Origin: an uncultured Pseudoalteromonas sp.
Lineage (GTDB): Bacteria; Pseudomonadota; Gammaproteobacteria; Enterobacterales; Alteromonadaceae
Reading direction: 5' to 3'
Length of the DNA: 64,000 nt
Assembly (NCBI GenBank): GCA_947493455.1
Contig: CANLRB010000006.1
Span: forward strand, 186,001 to 250,000
The notes under the pieces: model-generated
What the model saw: the letters and a program-made list of their open reading frames with translations, nothing else
What the model was told of the DNA's origin: nothing
Database searches by the model: none
Part shown: positions 33,611 through 41,806 of the stretch, in pieces
Position numbering within the stretch: the first letter of the stretch is position 1
How the letters are laid out: each line of letters opens with the position of its first letter
Position numbers and translations under genes: made by a program

Positions 33611-34537
33611 CTAACATGTGTTTTTAGGCTGTACTAACTTTAACGTAATATAAATACCAGCAAGCATGCACAACACCACAAGTACACTGCCTAAAGACAA
33701 CGTTGGCATGGCAACCAATATTTGAAAGTCATTGCCGCCACCAGCGAGCCAAGCCCCCGCTCCCATTAATGCACCGGCAAAGCTATGTTTAAAATAGCTT
33801 TTAACGTTACCGGGCTCTAATACAAAACTTTTAGTATAAATAGCAGCACTAAACATACCAAGCACTAAGCTAAACACCAATATGAGCTGCGCCACATTTG
33901 GCCAAAGCGTACCGCCATGCCTGAACCCATTGCTAAGCGACTTTAACACGCTACTCGGTGACCAATGTGGCTCAACTAAAAATATAAAGCCCGCTAATAT
34001 GCCAATAACAAGCATTGTTGCCCACAGCGCTTTATTTGCGGTTTTGGTGAATAACACAAACGACAAAATGATGAGTGAAACAAATAATAAAATTAGGACC
34101 CGCTGATTCAGCGGCATTAAAAACGTAAAATAGTTTTCCGACGCCCTACTATCAATGTCAAACTCAACTAGCGCGCCTACTTGCCACGCCAATAACCAAC
34201 CAATAATTGTAAACACCATAGTACATTGACCACGGACTAATTTGCTGACGGTAGATACACTGCAGCCGCCATTAAGCGCTGTGCCTATACCAAATAGTGC
34301 GCCACCTATCAGCATGGTGATTGTCACACCTGTTGTTAATTCATTTATTGCAATTGAATTAAATTGCGCAAAATACAAAATGGCCCAACTGGAGCTGCCA
34401 CTCAATAAAATAGCAATTAAAAACTGCGGCCGCTTGGCCATGGCTTCATTAACACCACGAACCAAACATAGGCCAGATGTTTGTGCCAAATAGCCCAAAA
34501 CAAAAATAAACACGCTTGCAAAAATGATCAACAGCAT
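33611..34537 (-). CDS. YeeE/YedE-family sulfur (thiosulfate) transporter
   Basis: A 308-residue protein with about nine membrane segments. The Cys-containing marks of the YeeE/YedE family are present: SGLCLVRGVNEA near residue 22 and ALNGGCSVSTVSKLVRG near residue 90. In other bacteria this family imports thiosulfate. It stands directly outside the DNA phosphorothioation island, a sulfur-consuming system, which is suggestive but may be chance. Monocistronic on the minus strand. Confidence 0.82.
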   Translation of the reverse strand: MLLIIFASVFIFVLGYLAQTSGLCLVRGVNEAMAKRPQFLIAILLSGSSSWAILYFAQFNSIAINELTTGVTITMLIGGALFGIGTALNGGCSVSTVSKLVRGQCTMVFTIIGWLLAWQVGALVEFDIDSRASENYFTFLMPLNQRVLILLFVSLIILSFVLFTKTANKALWATMLVIGILAGFIFLVEPHWSPSSVLKSLSNGFRHGGTLWPNVAQLILVFSLVLGMFSAAIYTKSFVLEPGNVKSYFKHSFAGALMGAGAWLAGGGNDFQILVAMPTLSLGSVLVVLCMLAGIYITLKLVQPKNTC

Positions 34538-34591
34538 AGTGCCACGTACTCAGGTTTTTAAATTAACTTACTCTAATTAGCCTAGCAGACA

Positions 34592-34996
34592 CTAATTCAA
34601 TAAGTCACTTTTATACAAAGCAATTAAAACATCCATTTGAGAGTTATGCTTTTTATTCGTTACCGAGCACCAAAGTTCACGCTTGCACGTTATACGATCA
34701 CGCTTTAATTTGTTGTAAGCATTTAATACGTAGGTTTCATTTGTCGTGCTTTTTACATAACAACCAGGCTCAATATCACAAACAAGCCCGCGACCACACA
34801 AAGCCAAAAACGCAGTGCGTGGACACCCTTTGTTTTGACCTGATTCACTAAATGGAAAATACTTCTTGGCTGCTCGATTCCAAGCTTCTCGCGGCGAACA
34901 GCGAGTACTGCGACAAATGCTCACCGCATCAATCGCTACATCGCCGTACTTATTACATTTATCACGTAATATTTTTGTATTATTTATTTGCATCAA
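34592..34996 (-). CDS. DUF6979-like small protein
   Basis: A 134-residue soluble protein. The central part (SPREAWNRAAKKYFP, GCPRTAFLALCGRGLV) resembles DUF6979, a family I recall as an accessory in defence-type loci; this is memory, not a search. It overlaps the 3' end of the PD-(D/E)XK gene by 17 bases, so the two are translationally coupled and probably form one unit. Eight Cys residues are scattered without a clear zinc pattern. Confidence 0.55.
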   Translation of the reverse strand: MMQINNTKILRDKCNKYGDVAIDAVSICRSTRCSPREAWNRAAKKYFPFSESGQNKGCPRTAFLALCGRGLVCDIEPGCYVKSTTNETYVLNAYNKLKRDRITCKRELWCSVTNKKHNSQMDVLIALYKSDLLN

Positions 34997-36296
34997 GAGT
35001 CACTTCTTCGAGTTTTTTAAGTACCTGTAAAATATGAGTGTAAAGCACACTACCGGGACTTAAATCAAGTTCAGTCAATTGTGAGCACAGCACTTTAGAC
35101 AGTCGTTTTCTGCGTTTAAATTCCAAATCAAATCGCGTTGCAACAGACTCTGCCAATACGTGATACTCTTCATCAGCATATTTACTCATCCACAAGGTTG
35201 CTGTGTAGCTTATTATCTCATCATCGTTACGGCGTACTTCAATTCCATAAGGCCATCGGCCCTCTTCTGGTAAATGATGTTCTAATGAAAAATCAACGTA
35301 ATCACTGTGTAGCTCAGTACGAATATGCGAATTAAGTCTCTTTAACTTATCGTCAAATACATCAAACTCGTTATAACCATGAACATACTCAAAAATGCCG
35401 TAGTGCAATTGGATCAATTCGAAAACATTGAGTTCGCTTTTACTAAAAGCGGCGGCATTAGGCAGAATTTGACTAAAATAAACGGTGGGCGAAATTTCAA
35501 TCCAAGAGTACCGCTTGTTTTCAATTGTGATTGCTGGGTTTTCTAACTCACGCAGCAATTCACTGTGCGAATTCGCTAGTCGTTTAATAATTGAATCTAA
35601 GTTTTTATAGTAGCGATCTCTCGACTCATCCCAACCGATAAACACAAAATCATGAATGTCTCGCAATTGATACTCTTGTTGTGGCGTCAAAAAGCCACGT
35701 TCAAATAAATCGAGTAATGCATCGCTCAACCACGAATCGTCAATTTGTACATAGCGCTCATCATATTCATCACTATGATTTCGATTTTCACTGTCTGATA
35801 AAATAAAGATTTTTTTCCAATCGCTATAGTGATCGTTCACCCAACTCGCATAGTTAGCAAGTTGATTGTTTTTTGCCGTCGAACCATCTTTGCGCTCAAT
35901 AACTACAATGAGTTTTTGGGCAGCATCAGCGATCACGATATCAATATATTTATTCGCATTTTTACCTTTATCAGAATGACTAAGCTTTATTGCTAGTTCA
36001 CGCATAACACTTATATTTGAAAGCGATATACTCAAAAGGTTGTGTAACTGTGGCATGTGTTCTAACTGATAATCTGTCGCACAACTATAAGCATAGTTAA
36101 GCAACGCTTTTGCAAAGTACTCGCCAAGTTGATGCCCTTCATTGGGGTTTAACAACCAAGCCAGTGCATCTGATTTACGGTTTTCATCGAATTTGATCAT
36201 TTCAAATAAGGAAGTTGCTCTACAACGAGTAGACAGTGCTTGAAAGTCTTTATCAATAATTAAGTTAGTTAAGGCATTAAGTAGTTTTTTAGTCAT
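34980..36296 (-). CDS. PD-(D/E)XK nuclease-family protein
   Basis: A 438-residue protein with the PD-(D/E)XK_4 layout: MIKFDENRKSDALAWLLNPN near residue 33, then YIDIVIADAAQKLIVVIERK near residue 117, where the Asp and the E-x-K triad expected for Mg-dependent cleavage are seen, followed by NQLANYASWV. Relatives are predicted nucleases often found in defence islands. The DUF6979-like gene follows in overlap. It lies at the left end of the phosphorothioation island, on the opposite strand from the methyltransferase unit. Target and trigger are unknown. Confidence 0.72.
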   Translation of the reverse strand: MTKKLLNALTNLIIDKDFQALSTRCRATSLFEMIKFDENRKSDALAWLLNPNEGHQLGEYFAKALLNYAYSCATDYQLEHMPQLHNLLSISLSNISVMRELAIKLSHSDKGKNANKYIDIVIADAAQKLIVVIERKDGSTAKNNQLANYASWVNDHYSDWKKIFILSDSENRNHSDEYDERYVQIDDSWLSDALLDLFERGFLTPQQEYQLRDIHDFVFIGWDESRDRYYKNLDSIIKRLANSHSELLRELENPAITIENKRYSWIEISPTVYFSQILPNAAAFSKSELNVFELIQLHYGIFEYVHGYNEFDVFDDKLKRLNSHIRTELHSDYVDFSLEHHLPEEGRWPYGIEVRRNDDEIISYTATLWMSKYADEEYHVLAESVATRFDLEFKRRKRLSKVLCSQLTELDLSPGSVLYTHILQVLKKLEEVTLDANK

Positions 36297-36482
36297 TGGT
36301 TATGTAAATTCCAGCAAAATTTAAAGCATCAAAAAATAATAAGAAGATATGAAAGGACGAGAACGAATCAATCGTTATAGCAATAACAAAACAAAGCCGT
36401 ATAAAACACCTATACTTTTTTCATCCATGAACATATTCTTTGTTATTATTAGCTTACGCGTAACTGAAAGAAATTAAAAGCG

Positions 36483-36656
36483 ATGACACAAGGCAAACAA
36501 CAAGGCCAATGGCTAACCAGCAAAGAAACACAAAAGCGGCTTAAAATTTCTGGCTGTGAGTTAATGCATAAACGTGAGCGCGGCGAGCTAAAGTTTGAGA
36601 AACGTGGGCGAGCTTTTTATTACTTTGTTGAAGATGAAAAGGCCGAGCAAAAATGA
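36483..36656 (+). CDS. Small helix-turn-helix (excisionase/MerR-like) protein
   Basis: A 57-residue protein: QGQWLTSKETQKRLKISGCE forms a predicted helix-turn-helix, followed by MHKRERGELKFEKRGRAFYY, the wing pattern of excisionase-type proteins. The stop overlaps the methyltransferase start codon (ATGA), so the two are coupled. It may regulate the methyltransferase gene or mark the island as formerly mobile. Confidence 0.65.
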   Translation: MTQGKQQGQWLTSKETQKRLKISGCELMHKRERGELKFEKRGRAFYYFVEDEKAEQK

Positions 36657-38704
36657 ACTTTGTTGAATATAAAGCGCTCACTAAACAAATTAAGTTAGGC
36701 AAAAACCTACCCACTGCGATTTATATTCACAAATCTGCGTTAGAAGAAGCACTACCTGACTTACTCAATACCTTTATTACCGAAAAACTAAAACAATTAA
36801 AAGTAAGAACGCGATGGAATGTGTTAAAGCTCTACAAACGGGATTTTAAACTCTCTTTACTTTACTACCCAGATTTTGAAACCTACGCCTACCCTGCTTT
36901 GCACGCTAGTGTAACCATAGACCTGTTAGAAAACACAAAAAACAAGACCGATTATAGTAAAACTGATAACCCGCCCATTTTGCACCGAAAAGAAACATTT
37001 ATTAGTAAACAGCATCCACAGTTTGATGAGTTTTTAGCGATTACCAAAGAAGGAGAAGAAATTGGGCTCTATGAGAATACACGAACCATTGGGTTTAAAA
37101 ATAACTGGGAAAAGCTAATCGCTAAAAAGGGTTATGAATTAGACGAAAAAGGAAGGCTTTTTAAAAGTGTAGCGACTACTCCCTCACCCGTTGCACCTAA
37201 CATGCAACAAACAGTGCAACGACATAAAACAGCCATTAGCAGAGATAGGCTTTCAGCCCCTTTTCAAAAACTAGCAAAATACGGCTACCTAAATGGCGAT
37301 TATTCAATTCAAGACATAGGTTGTGGTTTGGGTGACGATTACAATGAGTGTATCAACCATGGCCTTAATATAAATGCCTGAGATCCCGTACATAAGCCTG
37401 AAGGAAAAAAATTACAAAGCGATATTGTAAACTTAGGCTTTGTACTTAATGTTATTGAAGATATTGAAGAACGCTCACAAACTTTACAAACCGCGTTTAA
37501 CTATACCAATAAATTGTTGGTTGTTTCAGTAATGCTTGCAGGTAAAGCCAAAATAGAACAATTTAAACCCTACAAAGATGGCGTAATCACTAAGCTAAAC
37601 ACCTTTCAAAAATACTACAGCCAAAGCCAAATTAGAGACTACATAGAACAAACACTTAAAGAAACCACGGTAGTATTTGGGCAAGGCATTATTGCTGTGT
37701 TTAAAGACAAAGCATTTGAAGAAGAATATTACCTGTCACAACAATTTAATGATCACAGCTGGCAACACATAACGCAAAGACCAATTCAAAAAGCGGTGAG
37801 TAAAGCGCAGCAACAAACTATTTTTGATAAACACCAGACGTTGCTTAATGATTTTTGGCAACAAACGCTTTATTTAGGTCGAATACCGGGCAATGATGAA
37901 TTTGAACAAAGTGGTTTAATCAGGCAAAAACTACAAAGCCACAACAAAGCCTTTGAACTTTGCCTCAACAACTTTGAGCAAAGCGATTTGCAACTTGCGC
38001 AGCAAAAAAGAAAAGACGACCTTTTAACGTATTTTGCACTCAGTCTGTTTGGTAAACGAAAAGCCAAAAGCCATATACCTACACGTATTCACCGCGATAT
38101 TAAGGCACATTTTGAGAGTTACAATGTTTGTTTAGAAGCCGCTCAAACACACCTTTATTCTGTTGGTAATCCACTCAATATTGCCAGAGCCTGTTACCAA
38201 GCGTTTGAGCAATTTAAATTGGGTGAATTTATAGACTCGCACTCTTACACCTTTCCTTTAGCACTACTAAATAAAATGCCGGTAGAAATTAGAGTTTACG
38301 TAGGCTGTGCTGGGCAGCTTTATGGTGACTTTGAAGGTATAGACTTATTAAAAGTACATATGCGCTCTGGCAAAGTAACACTCTTAAAATACGATGACTT
38401 TACCAAACCACTGCCACTACTTACGGAACGCATTAAAATAAAGCTACTTGAACTTGATATAGACTTTTTTATTTACGGTGACGAATTCCCATATAAACCC
38501 CACTACAACAAACTTGCCTATTTAAAGCCAAATACCAAGGCCTACAAATCCCAACTCGCATTTGATGAAAAACTAAATGACATGCTCAAAGGTGTACCAA
38601 AAGCAGAATGGCCCGACTGGCCCATTCTGCAGAAGGTGTTTGACTATAGGAAAGTTGAATTAAAGAAAGATAAGTTTTACACCAAATCTAGCTCAAAATC
38701 ATAA
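36653..38704 (+). pseudogene. DNA phosphorothioation-associated methyltransferase with internal UGA
   Basis: A single frame of 683 codons interrupted by TGA at 37379-37381 (codon 243). Before it: RHKTAISRDRLSAPFQKL and IQDIGCGLGDDYNECINHG, the SAM-binding region. After it: DPVHKPEGKK, SDIVNLGFVLNVIEDIEER and NKLLVVSVML. This order fits the family of putative methyltransferases found with dnd genes, where a Trp usually stands just before Asp-Pro; TGG to TGA is one base. The C-terminal 300 residues are a conserved domain of unknown role. It starts in overlap with the small HTH gene and ends 28 bases inside the convergent nuclease gene. Either half alone is unlikely to be active. Confidence 0.75.
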
Positions 38705-39459
38705 ATTGGAATATGACTGGTAGATACACCAATACCACGCTCTATCATGATCTCTGCTAGCGTTTCACCGTCAATCAATACTATTGGCACACAACCACAT
38801 TTGAAAGCGCTATCTTGTGCTTCTTTAGTAAAGCTACTGGTAGTTATAAATATGCCTTGTTGATACTCACCTTGTATTGCACCTCTAAACATATCAATAT
38901 CAGGTCGAGAAACTTTGTTGGTCTTTTTATAGCGCTTACATTGGGCAGCTACATGTAGCATAGAAATCCCTACTTCTAATTGCCCATGCACATCGATACC
39001 ACCATCACGACCGCGTTGGGTCACCTGCATATTTTCAAAACCATAACGCTCTAAAAAACGCCTACAGAAAAACTCAAACTCTTCAGGTTCAAGTGAATAA
39101 AGATGATCGACTATACGCGGTATAGTGTCTTGTTTTAATTTGTTAGCTAGTTGGTGTACCAGCTCCAAACTATTGGGCGTCTTAACTTGCTCTTCTTTAT
39201 TATTCGCTGACGACCCATTTAATAATGAAAACTCACCAATTTCGTTTTTAGTGAACAGCTTAGTTTGTGCTTCACTACTCCATGAAGTGCTATCGCTATG
39301 GCGTTCCATTTGAACACGGAGCACAGCAAGTGGATCCTTAGCACCAAACTTATACAGCGAGTGCTCCATAATTTTACTATAAACTACCTTGTAAGATGCA
39401 GGTTCACCAATTAGCGATAAAGCTTTTGCTGCTGCTTCTGCAATTGTTAATTTACTCAT
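38677..39459 (-). CDS. HARE-HTH/Mrr-like restriction endonuclease
   Basis: A 260-residue protein. Residues 1-65 look like a HARE-HTH winged helix (TIAEAAAKALSLIGEPASYK, KDPLAVLRVQMERHSD), a domain linked to sensing modified DNA. Residues 105-245 are an Mrr-type PD-(D/E)XK domain: EFEFFCRRFLERYGF, the catalytic Asp in RGRDGGIDVHG, and QCKRYKK with the Q-x-K motif. Mrr-type enzymes often cut modified DNA. Its ATG overlaps the dndA stop (ATGA), so the nuclease is made with the cysteine desulfurase. That coupling suggests a role in phosphorothioation biology, but no activity is proven. Confidence 0.82.
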   Translation of the reverse strand: MSKLTIAEAAAKALSLIGEPASYKVVYSKIMEHSLYKFGAKDPLAVLRVQMERHSDSTSWSSEAQTKLFTKNEIGEFSLLNGSSANNKEEQVKTPNSLELVHQLANKLKQDTIPRIVDHLYSLEPEEFEFFCRRFLERYGFENMQVTQRGRDGGIDVHGQLEVGISMLHVAAQCKRYKKTNKVSRPDIDMFRGAIQGEYQQGIFITTSSFTKEAQDSAFKCGCVPIVLIDGETLAEIMIERGIGVSTSHIPIYDFELDLV

Positions 39460-40583
39460 ATCTGTATCTGCTTAATCTTTTCTACTATTTCATTAACTGG
39501 TAAGGATTCCGTCATATATCCCCAAGAAATACGAACAGCACCTGTGATCCGGTCTTCATCAAGCCCCATAGCTGTTAAAACATGTGAAGGAGTGTAGCTC
39601 GAAGATGTACAAGCAGAGCCATTTGATACAGCAGCAATACCTTTCAAACTAACCATTAAAGATTCTGAATTAACGCCTGGCACTGAGAAATTTAAAACAT
39701 ATGGAGAGGAGTTGTCGCCATTAAACTGTGCACCGATTTTATCTAGTTCTGCAATTAGTGATTGCTTTAGTGAAGCTGCATGACTTTGCCATTTATCAGA
39801 ATTTTTAGTTGCTAGCTCACAGGCTAATCCAAAGCCAGTAATTAAAGGCACAGGCAGAGTACCTGGGCGTAGCCCTTTCTCTTGACCACCACCAAACTGA
39901 ATTGCATTTAATGGTGGCTTTATAAAACCGCGCTTTCGCATAATTAGTGTGCCAATACCTTTGGGGGCATACATTTTATGACCGCTAGCACTTATTAAAT
40001 CGATACGGTCATTTTTTAAATCTTCACTTAGTTTGCCAAAGCTTTGCGCCGCATCTACATGCAAGTACGCATCGCTAGACTTAAGCTCTTCACAAATATC
40101 ACTTATTGGCTGAATACAGCCCGTTTCATTATTTACATGCATAATTGAAATAAGCACAGTGTCATCCCTCAATAATCCTTTAAGTTGAGTTGAGTCGACT
40201 AAACCACTTTCACCAACATCTAAATAACTTACTTCAAAACCATTTTTTTCCAGATGTTCTATTGGCTCCAATACGGCTTTATGCTCTATTCGCGTGGTAA
40301 TAATATGTTTTTTATTTTCTTGCACGGCGAACTCTTTTAAACCCAAAATTGCAATGTTATTACTTTCTGTAGCGCCACTTGTGAAAATAACTTCTGACTT
40401 ATCAGCTGCAACTACTTCTGCTACCTGTTTTCTTGCAGCTTCAACATGTTTTTTAGCTGATGAGCCAAACTCATGAGTCCGGCTGCCTGCATTACCAAAT
40501 TCTTCAACCATGAGTTTGTATACTAAATCAGCAACTTCTTTAGTTACTGGTGAAGTTGCGTTCATATCAAGATAGGCGGTCAT
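39456..40583 (-). CDS. dndA: Cysteine desulfurase DndA
   Basis: A 375-residue PLP enzyme of the IscS/NifS class that takes sulfur from cysteine for DNA phosphorothioation. Marks: AYLDMNATSPV at the start, FTSGATESNNIAILG, the Schiff-base Lys in SASGHKMYAPKGIG near residue 200, and the catalytic Cys in NGSACTSSSYTPSHVL near residue 322. The ATG at 40583 is chosen because GGAG lies five bases upstream; a GTG two codons earlier also opens the frame. It is divergent from dndBCDE and overlaps the Mrr-like nuclease downstream. DndA would also mature the iron-sulfur cluster of DndC. Confidence 0.9.
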   Translation of the reverse strand: MTAYLDMNATSPVTKEVADLVYKLMVEEFGNAGSRTHEFGSSAKKHVEAARKQVAEVVAADKSEVIFTSGATESNNIAILGLKEFAVQENKKHIITTRIEHKAVLEPIEHLEKNGFEVSYLDVGESGLVDSTQLKGLLRDDTVLISIMHVNNETGCIQPISDICEELKSSDAYLHVDAAQSFGKLSEDLKNDRIDLISASGHKMYAPKGIGTLIMRKRGFIKPPLNAIQFGGGQEKGLRPGTLPVPLITGFGLACELATKNSDKWQSHAASLKQSLIAELDKIGAQFNGDNSSPYVLNFSVPGVNSESLMVSLKGIAAVSNGSACTSSSYTPSHVLTAMGLDEDRITGAVRISWGYMTESLPVNEIVEKIKQIQI

Positions 40584-40652
40584 TATCACTCCAAAAAAAC
40601 TTATAAATATTCACAGACAATTTAGGCACTATACTGTAGAATTTGCGCAAAC

Positions 40653-40685
40653 TGTTCGTACGAACAAAAACAATAAACTACGAAC
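40653..40685. promoter_or_regulatory. Palindromic operator candidate between dndA and dndB
   Basis: TGTTCGTACGAACA at 40653-40666 is a perfect 14-bp palindrome, and its half-site TACGAAC recurs at 40679-40685. It lies in the 134-base gap between the divergent dndA and dndB starts. DndB is known in other bacteria to repress the dnd promoter, so this is a likely DndB site. Confidence 0.6.
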
Positions 40686-40717
40686 TAAACAGTAAAAACA
40701 CAATACAAAAAGTAGCA

Positions 40718-41806
40718 ATGAGCCAAATCGTATCGGGTACTTCCTTTCCTGCAATCAGGGGAACCCAAGCAAAAACAGAATATTACATCGTTATGTGCCC
40801 ACTAAAAAGGTTAAATAAAATATTTACCTTTGATGAAAGCCAATTACCTGTAGATCAACGAGCACAACGTATAATTAACGAAGAACGTATTCCCGACATA
40901 GCAAACTATATTTTAGATAATAGAGACAATTACGTTTTTTCAGCGCTTACCGCATGTATTAGCGGCGTAAGTGAGTTTGTGCCAATTGGTGAAAGCAAGC
41001 ACGAACAAAAAATTGGTACTCTTTTAATTGATGAAGACGCCGAGCTATTTATCACAGACGGTCAACATCGTAACGCCGCTATTTTGGAAGCAATAAAGGC
41101 TGATCCATCGCTTGCTGATGAATCTATATCAGTAGTGTTTTTTAGCAATAAAACGCTCGAAGAGCGCCAACGTATTTTTAAAGACTTAAACCTTTACCCT
41201 GTGAAAACAGACTCATCATTGAGTATCACTTACGATGACAAGCCTGACGCCATACTTTCAAAAACTGTAGTGTTTAGAAGTGAACAATTTACAAAGCTTG
41301 TTCATATGGAAAAAAGTAATTTAGGTGCTCGTTCTAAAAAGCTTGTAAGTCACAGCGCAATTAATAAAGCAACCAAATACCTACTTGGCGCTATAAATCA
41401 AAAAAACTATGAGTCGCTTATACCTGTAGCAACCGAGTTTTGGCATGAAGTACTAACCAATATGCCAGCATGGCAACTAATTTGCGAAGACAAAGCATCA
41501 GGTGGTGATTTACGTGACGAATCTATTCACGCACACGCCGTTACACTTCATGCATTAGGCATGCTTGGGGCTTACTTACTTAAACACGATTTGCATTGGC
41601 AAAAAACACTCAAAGGCTTAAGTAATATCAATTGGTCACGTAGCAACAGCGCATGGCGTGGTCGCTGTGTAAACAACAATGCTATGACCAATAACCGCAA
41701 AGCTGCGGAACTTACCTGTATTAAAATTAAAGAATTTTTAAACGTAACACTTACGAATAAAGAACAAAGTGCTGAACAAGCATTCAAAGGGGTAAACAAT
41801 GACTGA
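40718..41806 (+). CDS. dndB: DndB, DGQHR-domain regulator of DNA phosphorothioation
   Basis: A 362-residue protein. The start MSQIVSGTSFPAIRGTQAK at 40718 is the usual DndB beginning; the frame is open 25 codons further upstream but crosses the operator. MCPLKRLNKIFTFDE follows, and the DGQHR motif (ITDGQHRNAAI) is near residue 118. DndB proteins repress the dnd operon and limit modification. The stop overlaps dndC by eight bases. It is the first gene of the four-gene modification operon. Confidence 0.9.
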   Translation: MSQIVSGTSFPAIRGTQAKTEYYIVMCPLKRLNKIFTFDESQLPVDQRAQRIINEERIPDIANYILDNRDNYVFSALTACISGVSEFVPIGESKHEQKIGTLLIDEDAELFITDGQHRNAAILEAIKADPSLADESISVVFFSNKTLEERQRIFKDLNLYPVKTDSSLSITYDDKPDAILSKTVVFRSEQFTKLVHMEKSNLGARSKKLVSHSAINKATKYLLGAINQKNYESLIPVATEFWHEVLTNMPAWQLICEDKASGGDLRDESIHAHAVTLHALGMLGAYLLKHDLHWQKTLKGLSNINWSRSNSAWRGRCVNNNAMTNNRKAAELTCIKIKEFLNVTLTNKEQSAEQAFKGVNND

